NCBI GenBank assembly: GCA_030386875.1
Contig: CM059567.1
Coordinates: 51,010,020 to 51,074,019, forward strand
DNA length: 64,000 bases
Source of the DNA: Morinoia aosen
Taxonomy: Eukaryota; Arthropoda; Malacostraca; Amphipoda; Talitridae
Reading direction: 5' to 3'
Below are positions 43,001 to 64,000 of the stretch, piece after piece. Every line of letters begins with the position of its first letter. Within the stretch, counting starts at the first letter, position 1. Both the position numbers and the translations under genes were made by a program. Below the pieces are notes generated by a model that made no database searches, was not told where the DNA came from, and saw nothing but the letters and a program-made list of their open reading frames with translations.

Positions 43001-46000
43001 AATGGTGAGTCGTTATTCGTCTTGCTTGGAACTTTGCTTTGACCAATTACTGCTTTAATATTTTCTGTATCCATTTTCACTTAGTTTAGAAAACCACAGA
43101 ATGGGTGTATGTAAATGGAGACGAGAAATGGAAAAACTGAGAAATCATTCCGTCCATCAGTAATTTTGTAGGTTTGATTCTGATACCCGCAAGTCACGAG
43201 TTGTTTGTAATTAGCTCAGTTCAGTGTAGAATGTACAGGGTAGGTTGAGTTGGAATCACTAGAGGTAATCCGGTTGGGTCATATCAAATTGTGAAGTTTT
43301 TCTAGTTGAAGCTAGGTTAAGTTGACAGCTACGTTTGGTTGGATTACTTTAATTTATATCACATTTAATTAAGAATAGGCTCAAGTTTGGCTTAGAGCGG
43401 TCGTATAAGGTTTGGTAAAGTGGGCTTCGGTTTACTTTGGAGTAGGCTTGGGTTTGCTTGAGAGTAGGCTTGGGTTTGCTTGAGAGTAGGCTTGGGTTTG
43501 CTTGAGAGTAGGCTTGGGTTTGCTTGAGAGTAGGCTTGGGTTTGCTTGAGAGTAGGCTTGGGTTTGCTTGAGAGTAGGCTTGGGTTTGCTTGAGAGTAGG
43601 CTTGGGTTTGCTTGAGAGTAGGCTTGGGTTTGCTTGAGAGTAGGCTTGGGTTTGCTTCAGAGTTGGCTTGGGTTTGCTTGAGAGTAGGCTTGGGTTTGCT
43701 TGAGAGTAGGCTTGGGTTTGCTTGAGAGTAGGCTTGGGTTTGCTTGAGAGTAGGCTTGGGTTTGCTTGAGAGTAGGCTTGGGTTTGCATTAGAGTAGGCT
43801 TGGGTTTGCATTAGAGTAGGCTTGGGTTTGCTTTAGAGTAGACTTGGGTTTGCTTTAGAGTAGACTTGGGTTTGCTTTAGAGTAGACTTGGGTTTGCTTT
43901 AGAGTAGACTTGGGTTTGCTTTAGAGTAGACTTGGGTTTGCTTTAGAGTAGACTTGGGTTTGCTTCAGAGTAGACTTGGGTTTGCTTCAGAGTAGGCTTG
44001 GGTATGCTTTAGAGTAGGCTTGGGTTTGCTTTAGAGTAGGCTTGGGTTTGCTTTAGAGTAGGCTTGGGTTTGCTTTAGAGTAGACTTGGGTTTGCTTTAG
44101 AGTAGGCTTGGGTTTGCTTTAGAGTAGGCTTGGGTTTGCTTTAGAGTAGGCTTGGGTTTGCTTCAGAGTAGGCTTGGGTTTGCTTGAGAGTTGGCTTGGG
44201 TTTGCTTTAGAGTAGGCTTTGATAACGGTAAATTTAAGTTAGGTCTGTGATTTGAAGGCACTGCTCGGCCATTAGCTATATCGCTGACATGGTAGGTAGT
44301 GTCGAGGTATTCTTATTCGTAACGTTTCTAGATTTTTATTCTGCTGGTAGAATGGCCGCAGCTGGAAACACTTTTCATTGGACGAAAAATTGGATCGACT
44401 TTGGAAAAAACTGCACGTCATGTTAGATTTGGGTAGAAAAAAGTTTGACAAGACACGTGGAACCCATCAGGTTGGATACAATTGTTGAATCGATGGGAAC
44501 CAGCACTTAGGGAGAAATGTCAGGTCCCGAGCTGAGAGGTAGCTTTCTTTTTATTTAAATAAATTTTTGTACGTTTTCTGAAACACTAGCTTTTATCGGT
44601 TTATTGTTTTCCTATTTTTCAGCACCCCTAACTTGCTTCTTCACCTTTTAACATGTTTCATATTCTTCCTTCTTAACTTCCTGTTGCTATACGCAGGAGA
44701 TCTGGTGTGGGAATTCGTCACCTTAAGCATTGATTCAGAGTTCCCTTCATCCTACCTCTCAGGAACGCTTTTTGTGGCGGTTAAGGAGGCTCTAACTAAT
44801 TTATCTAATTCTAAAACCCGCGAATCTGATCCTGCACCTCCTCTTCTGGTTATGATTTCAGTGATGCGTTTCTAATTCGTGGAAGCTTTTTAATGCGTAG
44901 CTATACTAGATGATGAGTTTTTGAACATTATAATGTTAGAATACAATTTCCTAACATGAAGAAGTATTAACGAGTGAGTCAAATGTTAGAATAAATCTAA
45001 AATACCTGCGTGCTCCACCAAGAGTTAAAATTAGAGTCCTTATCACGACTAATCATTGTATGCATCCTGTGTCATCGCTCATGGGATTGGAAAATATTTT
45101 TAATATCTTCTTGTTTAGTGTATTTACTAAACCTTATTGGTTGTTGCTCTCTTGTCTAAGAATATCGTATTCCACCATCAGTGTTGAATAATGGTTTTAC
45201 AGTTCGCCAATCAAAGTTCTGACCTTTGATCACATTAGACTTAATGGTGACCTCTACTCTAGTTAGCATAGCAGAGAACGAAGGTGTAATTTCTTAATTT
45301 AAAAGGTTTATATTCTATCTCGTTTGTCTCAATACAAATCTGAGACGAAATGAGCGTCTTTCGTAAATTTCAGATTAAAATACTACATAGTTTTACTATT
45401 GAGTTCGAAGATTTGCGAATTATACTAAATAATGTTGGGTTATTATTATTATTTGGGTTTTCCCGCCGTTTTCGATACTGTTGGGTTATAATCGTCAGAA
45501 TTGTTGCGTATAAAGTATACATTATTTCTTTAAATGAAACATTGCGCTTTTAACAAATTTTAGAACGTTTCCAATGCTTCTCACGTACTTAGTGACTTTT
45601 TTATCTAAGAGTCCTTAACTAGAAAAGATACTTTAAAGCCCTCTCATCCGAGGAATAGAAGCTGCAAGTGAAACTTGAGTCGTTTTAATCACGTGGCAGA
45701 AAAACCAGCGAGCGCAGTGATCAAGCCTTCCTTCACCCAAAGATTGACAAAATTTAGTGTGCATGACTTGAAGCTAACTTTTTAGTTGATGCAATGAGTG
45801 AGCTCATTTGTTTTTACAATTTTACCGATTTTGAGAGTATTGCCATTCAAACCATTTCTAAATTATTATGTTGAGACTAAAATTTCAACGCCATAAAAGA
45901 AAGTTTAATATCTCGATTTTTAACGCCGTGTAAGAAATATTAGTATCTCGCGTTTTTTCCACAAATCTAACACGATAAAAGCTCGTAACAAGCAGAAAAA

Positions 46001-46582
46001 AAATTGAAAGCGTTTTACTATGCTGGTTGAGGGAAAAAATTTTGCAATGCTGATTAAAATAACTTTGTGCTGAGACTGGGTTCAAACGATATGCTTGTTT
46101 ATCATGCTCGCTCATTATATGTGTATTCCAATGTGCAGTGGCTTCGATGGGGAAATTTTCTTTTTATATTATGGATGTTGGGAATGCTCATTTTTTGTTG
46201 TCTTCTTTGTTGCTAATGTTAATAACGTGCCCGCCCTGGGTGTGTAATGTATGATGGGTTTTGCTTATGACAGCGCATTGCCGTCCAAATTTCAACAGAG
46301 TATAAATGTTAACTACTTGGACGAGCAGGTGCGGCCGGTACCAGTAATGGCAGCGGTGCGGGCCCATCCAGCACCAACTCCGGCAAGGCAAAGACGAGCG
46401 TGAGCGGACTGGCCTCTTCCATTCTCAGAGACACAGAATTTTCTCATGTTCGGTCCAAAGATTTCTCCGTTGCCAACAACCCCAACCATTCCGAAGTCTA
46501 CAAGAGCATTTTCGATACCCACAAGTCAGCTCAGAAGAAGCTGAAATCAAATTGGGTGACCTGCAACCCGCAATATTATTAA
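40038..46582 (+). CDS. RTF2: Replication termination factor 2 (RTF2), copy B
   Basis: Five exons: 40038-40106, 41115-41258, 41585-41812, 42785-43004, 46329-46582. Exon lengths are the same as in copy A (69, 144, 228, 220, 254) and give 304 aa. Only two residues differ from copy A: LAPNPAYEG becomes LASNPAYEG (exon 3), and GPSGTNSG becomes GPSSTNSG (exon 5). Both lie outside the predicted Cys/His ligands. The bases before the start differ: CACTAGCC-ATGG here against CACTAGAAA-ATGG in copy A. Intron 4 is about 2.1 kb shorter because the 22-bp array is contracted. It is convergent with DDX42, with stops 2.9 kb apart. Poly(A) signal 46630-46635. Nothing in the sequence says which copy is functional; both look intact. 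Confidence 0.93.
40146..40492 (+). repeat. SINE-like copy R3 (duplicate B) with perfect 12-bp TSD
   Basis: Flanked by CATATTAGAGAT at 40134-40145 and 40493-40504, an exact target-site duplication. It defines the element as about 347 bp, starting at CACCTCAGGGGG. Confidence 0.82.
42346..42486 (+). repeat. Two tandem ~65-bp units in RTF2 intron 3 (copy B)
   Basis: Counterpart of 7258-7388, with a short extra GTTGTGG segment in the first unit. Confidence 0.85.
43424..44219 (-). repeat. 22-bp minisatellite array B (about 36 units)
   Basis: Same repeat as 8331-11238 but roughly 3.6-fold shorter. The left half is made of GCTTGAGAG units. The right half is a mosaic of GCTTTAGAG units, including a block with TAGACTTGGG (about 43830-43990) that is absent from array A. 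The flanking single-copy sequence on both sides is colinear with copy A. Confidence 0.96.
44464..44822 (+). repeat. SINE-like copy R4 (duplicate B)
   Basis: Counterpart of 11484-11850. The 80-codon open frame at 44633-44875 lies largely inside it and is not a gene. Confidence 0.75.
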
Positions 46583-46629
46583 CATCTTCTCGGTAAGAAA
46601 ACTGCTTAAATTCTATATTGTGTACTTAG

Positions 46630-46635
46630 AATAAA
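46630..46635 (+). promoter_or_regulatory. Poly(A) signal AATAAA of RTF2 copy B
   Basis: AATAAA 48 bases after the stop, same as copy A. Confidence 0.6.
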
Positions 46636-47731
46636 TAAAAGTTGGATTATTTCTATCTATTGATTGGTGCTTATGATATTCCGCTGCCTAGCAGAGGCAA
46701 GAAAGCTGAATTACTTGAGTACCTGCTCCATTTATGGGGCTTGAATAATCGTAGTTGATAATGAATATGATAATGGAACCAAAATAAACCTCTAACTATG
46801 TATATCTCGCATTTCTGAGAATGTTCCAAAATGTCTACTGGGTGGTAGCTAATCATCTGGATGTTTTAGGAGCCATGTGAGTTCTCCAGTAATGCTAATA
46901 GTGACCCTAACGTCCCTCTTCTTCCTACGAAGAGATGAGATTTACTCACTGTTGGGGGGACCACGGCGGATACTCTTACCATGGAGCTGTTGTTTTTTTC
47001 ATCGTTCAAAGAATTGTAAAAACTCACCTTGTCAAAGCTGAAATAATTTAAGGTTAAATATAATGTAATTTTTTCACACAAAGGGAATTTTGAGACTAGA
47101 TAAAAGTGAGTACTGTGAAGAGTTGTTCGTTCATTACTACTTAATTTTGAAATCCGTTAAATCAAGCATGATTATCAAGCTCAAATGGTAAGAAATTTCT
47201 CTTCGTAAGGAAATTCAATGTAGTAATGACGTACATTTCGAATTAATAAAAAAACGCAAGCTGTGAGGATTAAATTAAGTATTCTTTTTTTTCAGTCAAA
47301 TCAACGTCTAGAATGTATCGAGAGTAGAAATCGCGTAACACACCGTTAGGCATAAACTGGCTGGTTGTGATTCTCACAAAAAAACCTGAGCATACATCGA
47401 GACCACCTGGTCCTACGAGTAAGTTCAGCAAATTCATATTAAATAATTAAAGACATAAACGCATAACATTTATGGTTTATTTTTTCAGTTTTTTTGCGTT
47501 AGCTAATATTGATCCTTCAAATGTACAAAATTTTCCAGACTTTTTGTGAGGGGCTTTTATATGAAAAAAAACTTTTCTTTCCTTAGTAGCATCGATCTGT
47601 AAACGAAACTTAAATTCGTAGTTACTCCTATACATCTTTATAAAGGGTACTGGGTAAATCTAAGCTACGCACAATCTTTTACACTTTCCCCAATTATTAT
47701 TTACACGACTTGTGTGCCACAAAATGCTTAA

Positions 47732-47952
47732 CCCTTTCCCGCCCACATTTTTATACTCATATTACCGTTATAACAACCACTATCACTAAACCGACACTGG
47801 CATTAGGTAGTCACTGTTATCAAGATGGGGAAGGAACTGCCACTCGGCAGTGCAGTTCAAAGGACACATTAGTGAACAAATTGAATAAGAAATACGATAT
47901 ATTATTGTTATTTTTGAAAGAGGACGAAATAGTCCAGTTGGGCAGTAAAGGG
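47732..47952. mobile_element. 221-bp piggyBac-like MITE, absent from duplicate A
   Basis: TTAA at 47728-47731 and 47953-47956 with ends CCCTTTCCCGCC and GGGCAGTAAAGGG. At the homologous position in copy A (14760-14763) there is a single TTAA with continuous flanks (AAAATGC-TTAA-GGTTA). This gives a filled and an empty site side by side. Family members are at 32701-32918 and, decayed, near 53735-53880. Confidence 0.9.
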
Positions 47953-49483
47953 TTAAGGTTATGACCGCTTTCAGAGTTACAACTTTTGTAGTATTTAATG
48001 TACAATTCCTGAATTCGTAAGAAAAGCAATGATAATTTCAATTATAACCATATATCGTATCGTAACTTCTTGCTTCAGGTACTTCCAAGGTGAAGTCAAT
48101 AGTTTCGCCTGCTCCGACTATCCCCTAACATGCCGACATGCTTATAACTTACGAGCAGTCCGAATATCTACAAATTATTTTGAAATAAATATTAAAGCAC
48201 GCTTTCTTCCAAAGCATTGACCTTTGGAGCTAGGGAGAAAACTGTAGGTGAACTAGTGGGCACTTGCCTGGTAATTTTTAATTTTGGTATAAGATACATA
48301 ATATGATCAGTAGTTTGAAAAATGACGTGCTTAGCACAAGAAAAAGACATAATTTTTTCTACGTTAATTTTACGGAATTTAAAAATAGAATAAATTTAAA
48401 AACGAATATTTATGACGGGTGTTGTATAATTCGATGCTGTACCGATGAAAATTGAGATGAGAACTTGAATAACTTATAAAGAGCTCGCCGATTGCACGTC
48501 CGTATCTACCCATAAAAAATAATTAATGCACCAACAGAATTGTAATCATTAACCAACTGCCACTACTGCATGAATTATTATTTAGCAGTTTCCTCATTAT
48601 AATGACAGTCTAAAAACTGTTTTGACAGCCAATCTTCACGATCGCGAGAAATTATACTTGAACGAGGCCCCGATGGCATGAAAGCAGCTGAAGGTAGGGT
48701 ATACACCGAGGAATTTTCAACTTCAGGTAAATGAGATATTTAGTTATTTTTGTGCGACTTTTAAATTAATGATACCCGCATATTCAATACTTTTACAATT
48801 TGTGATCAACGCAGTTGAACACCGTTGGGTCAGTTCAGCAAAAGCTTACATACCAGATTGCTCTTTTAGTAATACCTGAAAAGCGGACCTTTAGAAAGGC
48901 ATAATTTTCAAGTTCATAAAATAATAAAATTTTGCCTCGAGAAAATTAGACCCTACTACGAAATTTTTCTGCCGACGATATTTAATCCACAATAGTCAAA
49001 TTCTTGTCACTATTTACGCCTTTCAACACAATAATTCAAGGATTTCAAAAAAAAAAAAAAGAACTTGGATGATAATAATAGGGTGCTCCTGGAGGGAGAC
49101 ACGATAAGCTTTTCCCAAAAGTAAAGATATTTGTATACTTCTGACGGAAATTCTTTTTCCCCGACCAGGTGTCAATGACGCATAAAAGTCAAAGTTGAAG
49201 AAATGATTACCGGTGCTCAGTATGAAAACAAGCGAATTTAAAATAATAGTTCCCTCCTCATGTTCTGTCCTAATAGAAGCTAGGGCTAAAGCCATGCGTT
49301 GACGTCTTCAGATCCCATAAATAGATACAATTCATCCCCGCTTTCCCTAAGTGTATGCTTCGAAACGAGAAATTCTTTAACATGGCATTGATACGACTTA
49401 CACGGTTTATAACGTACTTATTCTTGAAACTTATCTCCTCTCCGCTGTAGATGTACAAGATTTCTCTGTAGACCAGGAAATTA

Positions 49484-64000
<14,517 letters not shown>

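Larger units (their letters stand above)
35079..49155 (+). repeat. Segmental duplication, copy B
   Basis: Direct repeat of 1-15925. It begins within SLC25A26-2 exon 5 (homology is limited by the window start of copy A, so the true left border may be further left) and ends at 49155, 329 bases before the DDX42 stop codon. By eye I count one mismatch over about 850 bases (36,000-36,850 versus 920-1770), but about eleven over 200 bases at 46,660-46,860 versus 13,700-13,900. Confidence 0.93.
46583..49483. other. Convergent spacer between RTF2 copy B and DDX42
   Basis: Contains the RTF2 poly(A) signal (46630-46635), the MITE at 47732-47952, the exon-like block at 48629-48694 (frameshifted relative to copy A), the duplication end at 49155, and the DDX42 3' UTR on the minus strand below 49484. 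No other gene recognised. Confidence 0.55.

Noticed and set aside
44633-44875. 80-codon plus frame
   Set aside because: Mostly SINE-like copy R4. The copy-A equivalent is interrupted by a stop (TGATTAAGAG near 11750).

Overview
This is eukaryotic nuclear DNA, most likely from an arthropod and plausibly an insect. Genes are split by GT-AG introns. GC-richer exons sit in AT-rich introns. The mobile elements are of animal type: piggyBac-like TTAA elements, hAT, a Penelope-like retroelement and SINE-like repeats. No bacterial features are present. I could not identify the species.

Three conserved gene families account for all the coding sequence I can support. (1) SLC25A26, the mitochondrial S-adenosylmethionine carrier: the 3' end of one gene (1-2186) and two complete six-exon genes (21334-26367 and 31387-37266), all on the + strand. 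(2) RTF2, replication termination factor 2: two complete five-exon genes on + (4960-13621 and 40038-46582) whose proteins differ at only two residues. (3) DDX42, a DEAD-box RNA helicase, on the - strand (49484-64000), with twelve exons visible and the N-terminus beyond the right edge.

The layout is dominated by a large direct duplication. Positions 1-15925 (end of SLC25A26, all of RTF2, and its 3' spacer) reappear at 35079-49155. The two copies are nearly identical at the left and clearly more diverged at the right. Between them lie a spacer with a TTAA transposon and a hAT relic (15926-21330), an older and more diverged SLC25A26 paralogue, two arrays of a 24-bp repeat (27384-29060), and the 5' part of the third SLC25A26 gene. 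The inferred ancestral order is SLC25A26-1, SLC25A26-2, RTF2, with DDX42 convergent to RTF2. The block up to RTF2 was then duplicated in tandem. A haplotype-derived assembly artefact remains possible.

The long apparent reading frames at 8626-11014, 27371-28151 and 28293-29166 are tandem-repeat artefacts. The most interesting non-genic content is as follows: an apparently uncharacterised SINE-like family of about 350 bp (at least eight loci, two with clean target-site duplications); a Penelope-like element in the last DDX42 intron with long inverted terminal repeats, a 12-bp target duplication and a hammerhead-ribozyme-like core; a 221-bp TTAA MITE present in one duplicate and precisely absent from the other; and a 22-bp minisatellite inside RTF2 intron 4 that differs about 3.6-fold in length between duplicates.
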